A DNA stretch of 64,000 bases, taken from assembly GCA_907163375.1 (NCBI GenBank), contig CAJQUW010002997.1:1-64000 (forward strand), in the 5' to 3' direction. Position numbers and translations under genes: made by a program. Shown one piece after another: positions 1 through 9,243 of this stretch. The stretch is from Prostheceraeus crozeri. Lineage: Eukaryota; Platyhelminthes; Polycladida; Euryleptidae. How positions within the stretch are numbered: the first letter of the stretch is position 1; the number at the start of each line of letters is the position of its first letter. The notes under the pieces were generated by a model. The model worked only from the letters and a program-made list of their open reading frames with translations. It had not been told where the DNA came from and did no database searches.

Positions 1-818
1 CTCTGACACTTAGGATTTTTTCAGGTGAGCGAGCTCCGACCTAAAATCTTGTAACCGCTCTAACTTTTGAACGAAGACAGATAGGAACAAGCCGATTGTT
101 TCACTGAATTTGTCTCACTCTTAGCTTTCAAACGAGCTATCGCACGACAAAATCCGTCCACTGGAAGCCAAAATCGAAGCAAGCTGTCCAGAGGGGGGGG
201 GACGTCAGTGAAATTTCAAAATTTGATGAAAAATGTTTTGGTGACGGTCCCAGGTCGAAATTCCACACTTTGGAAAATTTTCAAATTTTTACCCATACAA
301 AGCCACTCTGACACTTAGGATTTTTTCAGGTGAGCGAGCTCCGACCTAAAATCTTGTAACCGCTCTAACTTTTGAACGAAGACAGATAGGAACAAGCCGA
401 TTGTTTTCACTGAATTTGTCTCACTCTTAGCTTTCAAACGAGCTATCGCACGACAAAATCCGTCCACTGGAAGCCAAAATCGAAGCAAGCTGTCCAGAGG
501 GGGGGGACGTCAGTGAAATTTCAAAATTTGATGAAAAATGTTTTGGTGACGGTCCCAGGTCGAAATTCCACACTTTGGAAAATTTTCAAATTTTTACCCA
601 TACAAAGCCACTCTGACACTTAGGATTTTTTCAGGTGAGCGAGCTCCGACCTAAAATCTTGTAACCGCTCTAACTTTTGAACGAAGACAGATAGGTACAA
701 GCCGATTGTTTCACTGAATTTGTCTCACTCTTAGCTTTCAAACGAGCTATCGCACGACAAAATCCGTCCACTGGAAGCCAAAATCGAAGCAAGCTGTCCA
801 GAGGGGGGGGGACGTCAG
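1..818. repeat. 305-bp tandem repeat array
   Basis: A unit starting CTCTGACACTTAGG begins at 1, 306 and 611, giving an exact 305-bp period. Copies 1 and 2 are nearly identical. Copy 3 follows the unit only to about 816, after the phrase CTGTCCAGAGGGGGGGG, and then switches to a different sequence. Short frames in it are by-products of the repeat. It looks like satellite DNA next to the virus-like element. Confidence 0.95.
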
Positions 819-1560
819 CCGAAAATTTTTTCTCTCCGATTTCGCTGGAAACATCCTTCCTAACCCAAAATTTCACGTAGATTCCGAATCTGGCCTCCGT
901 TTTCTCATCCGATGCTTCGTTTGGGCGCTACACACCAAAACGTCCCAAATTCTAACTCTGTCGTTTTTTCGAAAAATGTTGAAAATTTTTTCTCGCCGAT
1001 TGCCTTGAAACTCACTATACAGATAAAGAATTTCACGCTGATTCCAAATCTGAAATCCGTTTTCCAATCCGATGCTTCGTTTTGAAGCTAGAGCCCAAAA
1101 CGTCCCAAATTCTAACTCTGTCGTTTTTCACCAATGTCCCAAAATCTTAAATGGCGTCTCACATCTAAACGAAGACAGATAGGAACAAGCCGATTCTTTC
1201 ACTGAATTTGTCTCACTCTTAGCTTTCAAACGAGCTATCGCACGACAAAATCCGTCCACTGGAAGCCAAAATCGAAGCAAGCTGTCCAGAGGGGGGGGGG
1301 ACGTCAGCCGAAAATTTTTTCTCTCCGATTTCGCTGGAAACATCCTTCCTAACCCAAAATTTCACGTAGATTCCGAATCTGGCCTCCGTTTTCTCATCCG
1401 ATGCTTCGTTTTGGCGCTACACACCAAAACGTCCCAAATTCTAACTCTGTTAAAATTTTGAAGAAAAATTTTTTCTCGCCAATTGCCTTGAAACTCACCC
1501 TACCGATGCAGAATTTTACGCTGAATCCGAATCTGGCAGCCATTTCACCATCCACGACAA
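819..1560. repeat. Second-order repeat derived from the 305-bp unit
   Basis: A block running from the G-run through CCGAAAATTTTTTCTCTCCG and CATCCGATGCTTCGTT occurs at about 817-960 and again at about 1306-1440, roughly 489 bp apart. A partial 305-bp unit lies at 1165-1305. A related sub-block, TTTTTTCTCGCC followed by TTGCCTTGAAACTCAC, occurs near 985 and 1470. No gene is seen. Confidence 0.85.
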
Positions 1561-1844
1561 CCTAGACGGTCGCCCACGTCAACCTAGACGGTCGCCCACG
1601 TCAACCTAGGCGGTCGGTCACGTTAACCCATACGAGACCAACACATCCGAGTCTCACACTCTGTCGTTGCAGAGGGGGGGGGAGTCAGCGAACATGTTGT
1701 GAACCCACCTGTTCGGCACACCACGACAGACTCTGTCGTTCCAGAGGGGGGGGGCTCAGACCCGAAGCACCACGGCGGCCGACCACGACACTCTGCCGTT
1801 CCAGAGGGGGGGGCGCCGGTCGAGTGTTTGTCACTTGCTTACTA
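1561..1844. repeat. 22-bp repeats and recurring CCAGAGGGGGGG motif
   Basis: Three copies of a 22-bp unit (AACCTAGACGGTCGCCCACG) lie at about 1558-1625. They are followed by three copies of a G-run motif (TCTGTCGTTCCAGAGGGGGG type) near 1670, 1740 and 1800. The same CCAGAGGGGGG core ends the preceding 305-bp units, so two different repeat families share it. The unit abuts the truncated virus-like element at about 1845. Confidence 0.8.
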
Positions 1845-2389
1845 CTAATACATACTTTGTGTTAAATAAAAAACACTACAGTTGTTATGTCTACCTCTTG
1901 TGAAATAATTTCTCTGAACTGACTGATTTCTATCATTAACACAATCATCAAAAATTACACAATGTTTCATTGTTTTACCTCGTTTACTAGGATCTTGCAT
2001 ATTACCACTATCATCTATTAATTGTATCTTTATATGCTTATTTTTATTGGATTCTACTAACTGATTATTTTTTGCTGCTTCTTCACACCACGAACTTATT
2101 TCTTCTTCATCTTCAGATTTTTCATATTCTTTGAATAATGAAGCAATTGCTGTTTTTTAAGATTATTTTCAAATCCATATTTTAAAAATTGATAGACGGG
2201 TTGTTCTGCTGTTGTTGTATAAATTATAAGATTGTTATAATCCAAAAAATTTGGAGTCGTTAAAATTTTAAATAATAAATATGTTTTTCCACATCCTGAT
2301 CTTCCACAAATAACTGACAAAACTTTATTAGATAAATTTGGATGATGATTAAATTTTATCTTTTTTTCATTTAAAGTTATTTCACTCAT
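1845..2389 (-). pseudogene. A32/FtsK-like P-loop ATPase, copy 1 (frameshifted, C-terminally truncated)
   Basis: The frame opens at the ATG at 2387-2389. The Walker A motif GRSGCGKT is at about residues 29-36, followed by YLLFKILTTPNFLDY. The frame breaks in a T6 run (A6 on the coding strand) at about 2153-2158. In the neighbouring frame the protein continues with a Walker B-like HCVIFDDC, then FTRGRH and FYLTQS, and stops at 1845-1847. These motif blocks match the A32-like packaging ATPases of Polinton/adintovirus-type elements, which push genomes into capsids. The C-terminus normally found after TQS is missing because satellite sequence begins there. A second, different ATPase of the same superfamily lies at 4237-5190. 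Confidence 0.8.
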
Positions 2390-2527
2390 TTTTAATGTAA
2401 TTAATTCATCCTTTATTAAATTAGTGTTTTTTTAATAAAAAAATTTATTTTTATTTTTTTCTAAAAAGAAGAAGAAAATGAAACTTCTCTAGCCTCGCGT
2501 GGGAGTTTATACCTCTCGAACGGGAGT

Positions 2528-2953
2528 TTATACCTCTCGAACCAAAAGATCTATCATAATCTCTTCACCTCCAAAATTTATTTCTTGTCCTTTCTCATCA
2601 GTGATTCTAATGTTAATGTTGTTAATAGTTTTTCTTGTAATAGGGAAATATATTAATGTTTGTGGAATTACATTTAATCCATAACCAATGGGTACAGGAA
2701 AAGCTGGAAAACTGAATATTAAGTTTGACAATTTACCATTTATATATCCTCCTTCAATAATGTCACAATGTACAACAATTGAATTTATTTCAGTTATTTT
2801 TGGAATCTTCTCAACTAAATGATAACCTTGACTATAGGTTTGTTTATTAAATCCTAATAGTTTTGACAATGATCTATCATGATTAAAATCATTATTATCA
2901 AAATTAATCATTATTGGTGATAATGTTTTTACAATTTGAAGTTTTCCGTACAT
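2528..2953 (-). pseudogene. Penton-like (minor capsid) protein, C-terminal part
   Basis: The open frame of 141 codons starts at ATG 2951-2953. Around residues 62-72 it reads IVVHCDIIEGGYINGK, followed by a PIGYGLNVIP segment, YFPITRKTINNINI and a final GGEEIMIDLLVREV. This block order (VHCDIIxGxYxNGK, then IPxxLIYxPIT, then RGExxxIRxHxRE-like end) is what I recall for single jelly-roll penton or minor capsid proteins in arthropod and cnidarian Polinton-like elements. The usual N-terminal half is missing or lies in another frame up to about 3080. Just past the stop, a 21-bp direct repeat (GGGAGTTTATACCTCTCGAA) occurs twice at about 2501-2541. The assignment is by recalled similarity only. Confidence 0.6.
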
Positions 2954-3112
2954 ATTATATTTCCTTGGTAAAAAATATTATGATGCATGTAATTTCCTCT
3001 ATCATTATATACTATTTCTGATTGACATAAATTTTTATTATTCAAATGAAATTTTTTTGAATCTGAGTAAAATGGAGTAATATCACCAATAGAAACATAA
3101 TTCACATTTAAT

Positions 3113-4051
3113 TCAAAAACATTTATTTCTATTAAATTTTGTTAGCTTATTATAATCATATGGAAATTCATCTAAGACATCAGAGAGATCAAATTTCTTT
3201 ATACATTCTTCTTTGTTATAATGACTTAGTCTTTCTTTGTGATATTCTGCAGGATGTAAATGTGCTATAATACTCCACAGAAAACAATGATCATCTTCAT
3301 TTTTTATGTTGATTATTTGTGGTGAACTGAAAGGTAAAGGAACATAACTACCACCAGTATTATTTTTGTATTTATCAATTACTATTTTCTTAGATAGTAT
3401 TTTAACAAATCTCCAACCAGATTCACGTAACTGGGCTTCAATTATACAATTTTCTAATTTAAGTATCATTTGTTCAAATATGCGTTGTATATCATTTACA
3501 TTATGAATTTCTTGTGAATTTGTAAAATGTCCTTGTATTATTTCTTCAGGAATTCCATCAGGTCCATTTTTTGTATAAAGTACTTCTACATTCATATAAC
3601 ATTTGAAAGATTTTCTAAATATATTATAAAAGTTTGTTAATACATTATAAAAAGTTTCATCGGTTTGATTATATTCAACAGATTCATTAAGTAAATATTT
3701 TATATCTGTTACGGCTTCATCGGTTCGTTCAGCTTCATCAAATTCATCTATTTCGTTAAATTCATCAGTACCGCTAAATAAATATCTCCCATCTGGTACA
3801 TGTTCATCTTCTCTTTTAAAAACTTTTCTATATTCCGAATGTGAATAATCATCAAACATATTTTTGACTTTTATATCAGTAGGTAATGTTTCTAGATGGT
3901 TTTTATAATTATTTAATTTTAATATATTTCCTCCATCAACTCGATCAACATTTTGTAAATGCATTTTACTTTTTAAATGAGATTGGTAACTTCTTTTTGT
4001 TTGCAACTTTCTTTTACATAAGTTACAATAAAACTTGGTATTTTCCTTTTT
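3113..4051 (-). pseudogene. Family B DNA polymerase (protein-primed type), N-terminal domain only
   Basis: The frame is open from 4051 to the stop at 3113 without a convincing ATG; a TAA lies at 4052-4054. Near the start there is a C2H2 finger, with Cys codons at 4025-4027 and 4016-4018 and the pattern C-x2-C-x12-H-x5-H. Further on it reads IINIKNEDDHCFLWSIIAHL and then a tyrosine/lysine-rich HYNKEE stretch. This FLWSIIAHLHP block marks the N-terminal domain preceding the exonuclease/polymerase core in many Polinton-type PolB proteins. The frame shifts near 3125-3135 into another frame that continues for some tens of codons. The exonuclease, YxDTDS and polymerase motifs are absent: the penton-like gene follows directly, so several hundred codons have been lost. 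Confidence 0.7.
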
Positions 4052-4236
4052 TTATTTTTTTGTTTTTTAAAGAAAAAATTTGTGTTTTAATATTTTCATA
4101 AAATTTTTTTAAAATAATTTTCAGTAGAATAATTTTCAGTAAAATAATTTTAGTAAAATAATTTTTAGTAAAATATTTTTTTTATTTAAAAAAATAAAAA
4201 ATATTATAAAAATATTATAAATATAAAACTGTAAAA

Positions 4237-5190
4237 TTATGATAAAACTGATGAATTATTTAATATTTCACTGCCAGTATCCTTTACTAATTTTACATTA
4301 TTAAATACTTTATGGGCTTCATCTAATATATTTTTGATCTCACCTAATGAATTTTTAGCTTCAGTTACTATTGGTGATGTTTTTTTCAAGGCATTTCTTG
4401 TTCCATCTATTGCATTTTTTAAAAACGTTAATGTTTCATTATCTTGTAATCTATTAGGTATTGGTACACCAAATTTTGTATTAAAATAATGATCAAAATA
4501 AAAATAAAATGCATCAGAATTAATTTTTATTGGTTCTTTTGCTTCACTTTCTAAAAAGAGAATTATATTGGATATAGCTTCCTCTTTTAAATCTTTTGCA
4601 TTCTTATACATTTCAATATTAAAGTCTGGAGAGTTTTTATATATTTCACGTTCAGTATCTATTGATATATTTAAATCTTTATCATAGACTTCCATATGTT
4701 CAGTCAGATTACTATAATATGATAAGGGCATATTTATTGCATAATTTTTATTAATATCTACCAAAAATTTAGCATTATTTTGTGCGGTTACAAAAAATGT
4801 TTGAATGTTTTCTCTAATCTTGTTATCTACATCACAAGCTTTATGAGCTAATACAACTATTTAAATATTTTGATGTCTTCCTTTTGTAAATATTTCTGAT
4901 ATGTCTTTTTTAGTTTTCACTAAACTTATAACATCATCTGAAATTATTAAAGACTTTTGTTCATATGTACCAGCAAATTCTTTTGTATCTTCTAAACGCT
5001 TTAATTCTGTTTCATCATAAACGTTTGTAAAAGTTGGCCACTCAGAAGTATTCTTACAAAAAATATGTACATTCATTTCATTAGGATAATGTTCTTTTAT
5101 ATATTTTTTAGTAAACATAGTCTTACCACTTCCAGTTGCACCGTAAACAACAAAATGTAAATTTTCTTGTTTTAATTTAGTTTCTTGTTA
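4237..5190 (-). pseudogene. A32/FtsK-like P-loop ATPase, copy 2 (two nonsense codons)
   Basis: The frame after the TAA at 5188-5190 runs through FVVYGATGSGKT (Walker A), HIFCKNTSEWPTF, SLIISDDV (Walker B-like) and IFTKGRH. It meets a second TAA at 4861-4863 and continues in the same frame through VVLAHKACD and a long C-terminal tail to the stop at about 4237. GATGSGKT, IISDD and FTKGRH are the hallmark order of A32-like packaging ATPases. No ATG precedes the Walker A motif after 5188, so the protein must begin further upstream, possibly in the transmembrane frame at 5211-5736. The last ~90 residues (amphipathic, KKTSPIVTEAKNSLGEIKNI) are not recognised. It is distinct from copy 1 at 1845-2389. 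Confidence 0.75.
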
Positions 5191-5210
5191 TAATTTTGTT
5201 TCTTGATTTT

Positions 5211-5736
5211 CTAAATTATTAATTGTATCTTTTTATCTTTATTCTTATTTTCATTTTCTTTATCCTCTTCAGTCTTCCATCCTTTAAAATTTTTTGTTTC
5301 TTCTATATAAAAATTTATCCTCTTTTGTTCCTCTGTTAGAAAGCAACCAAATTGATTTCCAATACATATAACAAGATAATAAATGAAAAATAATAAAATA
5401 CATACAAAAATTATTTTTATACAGTGAAATTTTAAAAAAATCCAAAGACGTGTAAGGTCTGATTGCGGTATTTTTTTTCTATTATGAGATGAATAAGGGA
5501 AAAAATTTTTTTGGTGGTGTTTCTAAATATTTATTATTATATATCTTATTATTTAAATTTAAATTTGAATCTCGAGGAGTTAATGTATCTTGAAACTCAG
5601 TGTTATTCATATAATTATTTATCAATTCATTCATTACAATAATAGATTTATGACGACCTAGATTACTTTTATTACTTCTAGTACTTTTATTACTTTTAAT
5701 TTTAACCGGTGAATACAAATTTTCGTTTTCTTCCAT
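5211..5736 (-). pseudogene. Single-pass membrane protein, frameshifted; perhaps the N-terminus of ATPase 2
   Basis: The ATG at 5734-5736 opens an 84-codon hydrophilic frame (MEENENLYSPVKIK, then Ser/Asn/Lys-rich). At an A/T homopolymer (about 5500-5512) the reading passes to another frame. That frame contains a strong hydrophobic segment, IIFVCILLFFIYYLVICIG, encoded near 5350-5415, then a charged EETKNF...EEDKENENKNKDKK linker ending at TAG 5211-5213. I recognise no family. The charged linker leads, after another frame change near 5229, into the coding sequence before ATPase 2's Walker A motif. That suggests a membrane-anchored ATPase, but two neighbouring genes are equally possible. Confidence 0.45.
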
Positions 5737-5756
5737 TTATTATTTTTTTAATAAAA

Positions 5757-6110
5757 AATTAGGAATTAATATTTATTGATTCCGGACTAGCATTCCTACA
5801 CTCTAATGAAAGTAAAATACCTCTCTAAGACCTCCGGAATGTGTCGGAAATAAACCGGAATTTTGTTCCTATACTCAAAAGAAGTATTTTCCGAACCTCT
5901 CCTCTCTTCCGGAATGCCTAAGAATATTTTTAAAAATAATGTTTTATTCTTTTTAAAAATAATATTTTAATAATATTTTAATAATATCTTAATAATATTT
6001 TAATAATATTTTATAAATATTTTAATAATATTTTAATAATATTCTAATAACATTTTAATAATTTTTTAATAATAATTTAATAATGTTTTAATATTTTGAT
6101 AATTAAATCC
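5757..6110. repeat. Non-coding AT-rich stretch with TAATATTTTAA repeats
   Basis: From 5757 to about 5930 there is a less AT-rich patch with several CCGGAAT/TTCCGGA motifs and no open frame. From about 5935 to 6110 it becomes a degenerate repeat of TTTTAATAATA. No gene is visible; it may have held regulatory sequence between the leftward genes. Confidence 0.6.
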
Positions 6111-6114
6111 ATAA

Positions 6115-6286
6115 TTAAAAATTATTCATATTATTATTGATATTATTATTCATATTATTATTATATTGATTAACATTTGGATTAATATTTGGATTAATAT
6201 TTGGACAAAGTGTTACATGTCTTGGAAAATTTTTCTTTAATATAATTTTTTGACAACCTCTATCTACATTTTACTTTTTCTTTTAA
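6115..6286 (-). pseudogene. Zinc-finger gene, distal part beyond the piggyBac insertion
   Basis: This leftward coding trace runs from the TTAA at the piggyBac border to the TAA at 6115-6117. It contains a C-x13-H-x4-C type finger (CQKIILKKNFPRHVTLC) and ends in an Asn-rich tail (NPNINPNVNQYNNN). The finger pattern matches those on the other side of the transposon at 8463-9067, so I read the two pieces as one gene interrupted by the insertion. No specific family is recognised. Such fingers could bind DNA or RNA. Confidence 0.55.
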
Positions 6287-6467
6287 CCTTCCCCCGACGA
6301 AGACATTTTTTGCGACATCACCGACGAAGTGGGGTATTTTTTTACCCCATTCGAATTTCTCTATTTAATTTCGTAGAAATATGTTTTTAAAAAGAAAACA
6401 CATTTATAGGATCAAGTTCTTTTAATAACAAAACTCAGTAAAAAAAAATTGAACCGGGAACTGCACA

Positions 6468-7781
6468 TCAGAGCTGCACATCAGAACTGCATAGAGAACA
6501 AGTAACACTGAAATGTTCCTTGCAAACAAAACGTTTGCACTCCATGCAGCGAGTTTTGCATTTTCTGTCAAGAGCTCTCGGGCAAACAAAACATCTCCCA
6601 GAACTCGGAAGTGATGCCACTTGATGGTCAAAAACTGAGGCAGTCGTGTCAGCAATATATCCATACTTCTTTGCAATTGACCTCAATTGTGTCGTAATTG
6701 ATTGAAAATTGGTGTCTTTCCATTGCTGAATTCTTTGTCTGATTGCATTCTCAGCCAAATTCTTGCTCATTTGTTCCAGATGAAGGCGTCGTTGTATTTT
6801 TACATTTCTTTTAAGAACGGCAGGATTTTTTTCAGTGAACAACACAAATGAATTATAGGCGGCAGCGTCCAACATAAAAAAGAAACAATTTTTGGTCCAT
6901 CTGTTTGTGTACCGACGACAGGAAAATCCGGCAACCAGTTTATCAAAAGTGTCTACTGCACCTTTCGTTTCGTTGTACGCAATGATGATACTCGGTTTCT
7001 TTGCATCATCTCTTTCAACCGACTCGCTGTGATGTTCCGATGAAATGAGAATAACTGCTTTTGACTGATTGGGGACGTAAGAAACAATTGTCATTTGATT
7101 GTGAAACGCAAACATGGATGAAAATTTTGTTTTTTGCCTCTGTGATAAGAACGTTGGTGGAATCTCCCCTTTATTCTTTCGCAATGTTCCAATATGTGTC
7201 ATTCCATTCTTCCACAGATTCTCATTCAGCGAAACAGATGAGAAAAAGTTATCGGTTGTTATGCCACGGCCAGTTCTGAAGTATGGTTTTGCAAGATCAA
7301 GTACAACTTCTTCTCCAACATTTTTCGATCTATTTGACGAATGACTTTTCTTTCCAAGATAAGGTATGACATCCAGCAGATAAGAAGTTTTGACGTCGTT
7401 GATACAGAAATACTTTATTCCGTATTTAGCAGGCTTACTTGGAAGATATTGCCTGGAACTACACTTTCCTCGAAACGAATATAGTTCTTCATCGACACAA
7501 AGATGAGAGTATGGTTCGAAAGCTGTTCTTATCTTTGATCGGAAACGGTCGAAAACAAATCGCATTTTGTAAAACTTGTCACAGGAGGTCGCATCAGTTC
7601 GTCGTTCTTCAATATCATCAAATGTAATGAATTTTGAAATCAGCTTATAACGATCTCTTGAAAGGATTAGTGTGCAGAATTCCATGTAATGACATGAATT
7701 TGGATTCCATATTTCAGCGATGTCCACGTTCCTTTTCTTTGTAAGTCCGAGAAGAAGGCATACAGAAATATAGCCACGCAA
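6468..7781 (-). pseudogene. piggyBac transposase lacking its N-terminus
   Basis: The 437 open codons contain the three catalytic aspartates of the DDD piggyBac family: D97 in LCVDEELY, D177 in GITTDNFF and D277 in TKGAVDTFD. The C-terminal cysteine-rich domain is present at residues ~393-431 (CFVC, CKTRCMECK, CKEHF, CSLC). Cut-and-paste transposition at TTAA is the known role. The start near 7781 is not native: the usual N-terminal acidic and DNA-binding regions are replaced by plus-strand mariner sequence. Coding density otherwise looks good, so the element may have moved recently relative to its host element. Confidence 0.9.
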
Positions 7782-7782
7782 C

Positions 7783-8045
7783 TTAGAAGAAATTCAACAG
7801 CACATCAGTGAAATCATTCAGGTCATAACTCAGGAAGAATTGGCTTCAGTGTTCAACAACATGAAAAAACGGATTGAATTGTGTATTCGAGAAAACGGAG
7901 GTCATTTTCAGCAATTTCTTTGACTGCTCCCACATCTTTTTGTTACTTGGTTATCATTAATACACAAATTACTTGATTTGGAATCATTTGTTTTGATTTT
8001 ATATTAAGATTAATAGGTGCACAGTCACTTTTTGAACACTCTGTA
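7783..8045 (+). mobile_element. mariner/Tc1-type element, 3' fragment
   Basis: In frame from 7783, the codons encode a transposase C-terminus ending NNMKKRIELCIRENGGHF and then QQFL, with TGA at 7921-7923. The pattern RxxxCxxxNGGHFxxxL is typical of mariner-related (DD34D/E) transposases. Downstream, GTGCACAGTCACTTTTTG then AACACTCTGTA resembles the terminal repeat of the same group, ending at about 8045 before TA. Only the 3' end is present, lying inside the piggyBac element where the piggyBac N-terminus should be. Confidence 0.7.
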
Positions 8046-8462
8046 TATAGAGAGAGAAGCGCATGAGAACAAATAAAAGCGTCGTTTTTTTCATTTCTTA
8101 CTCGTCACTCCATGCATTTGCATGCTTTACGTTGCTAAATTAATTGTAGGAGTATACTAGAATACTAAAGAAATCATTAATTCAGAAGAACATATGATCT
8201 AAAGACAAAATAATTACAAAACTAAGACCATTTTAATAAGAAAATAACACCGACGTAGCCGACGAAGTGGGGTAATAAAATACCCCAGTGACGTTAAGGC
8301 CATTTTTTCATTTATATACATCAGGCAAATCATTTATTTTTTACAAGTGTGTTTGGTACTTTAAACATGTAAAATATTGCCAATGAAAAATAAGTACAAA
8401 TCATAAATATCGATTATCAAATACCTCTGGGGTATTTTTTACCCCGCTTCGTCGGGGGAAGG

Positions 8463-9067
8463 TTAAACAATCCTTACACTGATATTTACTATCATAAAAC
8501 TCTGACTTAGATTTAATAATTTGACAATTTGTACATTGTCTTGCAGAATTTATACATGAATTATGATGATTAGTAATTCCTAGACTTGTAAAATATTTAT
8601 TACAATTACGCATAGCTGGTCTTTCATTTTATCTTTTTTATATTTTTTTACCTCTTCAGGTTGTTCACATAATTTTAAATGACGTGCAAAATTTTTAGAC
8701 GTTATATTTTTATTACATCCAGAACATATTTTTTTGTTATTTCATTCTACAAATTGATTTTTATTATTATTTTTGTCAACATTATATTATTTTTTTTATT
8801 TTGTGCTACATTATTATTTTGTGCTATATTATTATTTATGATATTATTTTTTCTAGCAGTATAAAGATTTTGTTCTTGATCTGAAATAAATAAATGTTTT
8901 AATTTTTGTACCGGTTGGATATTATTATTATTTTGAAATTGATTCATAGGAGTATTTGTCATAGATATATTTTTCGCATGCATGCCACATGGTGTGTTTT
9001 TCATATGAGAATATAATAACGTTTGATTTAAAAAACCCATTTCGCAAACTTGACAAATTTGAGACAT
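8463..9067 (-). pseudogene. Zinc-finger gene of the virus-like element, proximal part
   Basis: The ATG at 9065-9067 starts a 106-codon frame with CQVCEMGFLNQTLLYSHMKN and an Asn/Gln-rich linker. Other frames downstream carry CSGCNKNITSKNFARHLKLC, then (from ATG 8611-8613) CNKYFTSLGITNHHNSC and CTNCQIIKSKSEF...CKDC. These are repeated C-x2-C-x12-H-x4-C fingers. Frame changes near 8745 and 8615 break the gene, and the piggyBac insertion at 8462 separates it from the last finger at 6115-6286. The family is not recognised; nucleic-acid binding is inferred only from the fingers. Confidence 0.55.
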
Positions 9068-9243
9068 TTGTGGTTTTTCTATTTTTTTATTTTTATTAGA
9101 AAAAAAATTATTTTTGTTAGAAAAATTTTTATTTTTGTTTGAAAAAATTTTATTTTTATTAGAAAAAATTTTATTTTTTTTATTAGAAAAACTTTTATTT
9201 TTTTCTCATTATATAAAAAAAATTACTTTTTTATTGTTAAAAA

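Larger units (their letters stand above)
6287..8462 (-). mobile_element. piggyBac-type transposon with TTAA target sites
   Basis: The left end CCTTCCCCCGACGAAG begins at 6287 and its exact reverse complement ends at 8462. TTAA flanks both sides (6283-6286 and 8463-8466), as expected for piggyBac. Subterminal repeats GACGAAGTGGGGTA...TACCCC appear near 6325-6350, 8255-8290 and 8428-8455. It encodes a transposase on the minus strand that lacks its N-terminus, because a mariner fragment lies at 7783-8045. It is inserted in the zinc-finger gene of the virus-like element. Confidence 0.92.

Noticed and set aside
670-1343. Minus-strand frames in the 305-bp repeats
   Set aside because: They repeat with the satellite unit and show no domain or coding signature.
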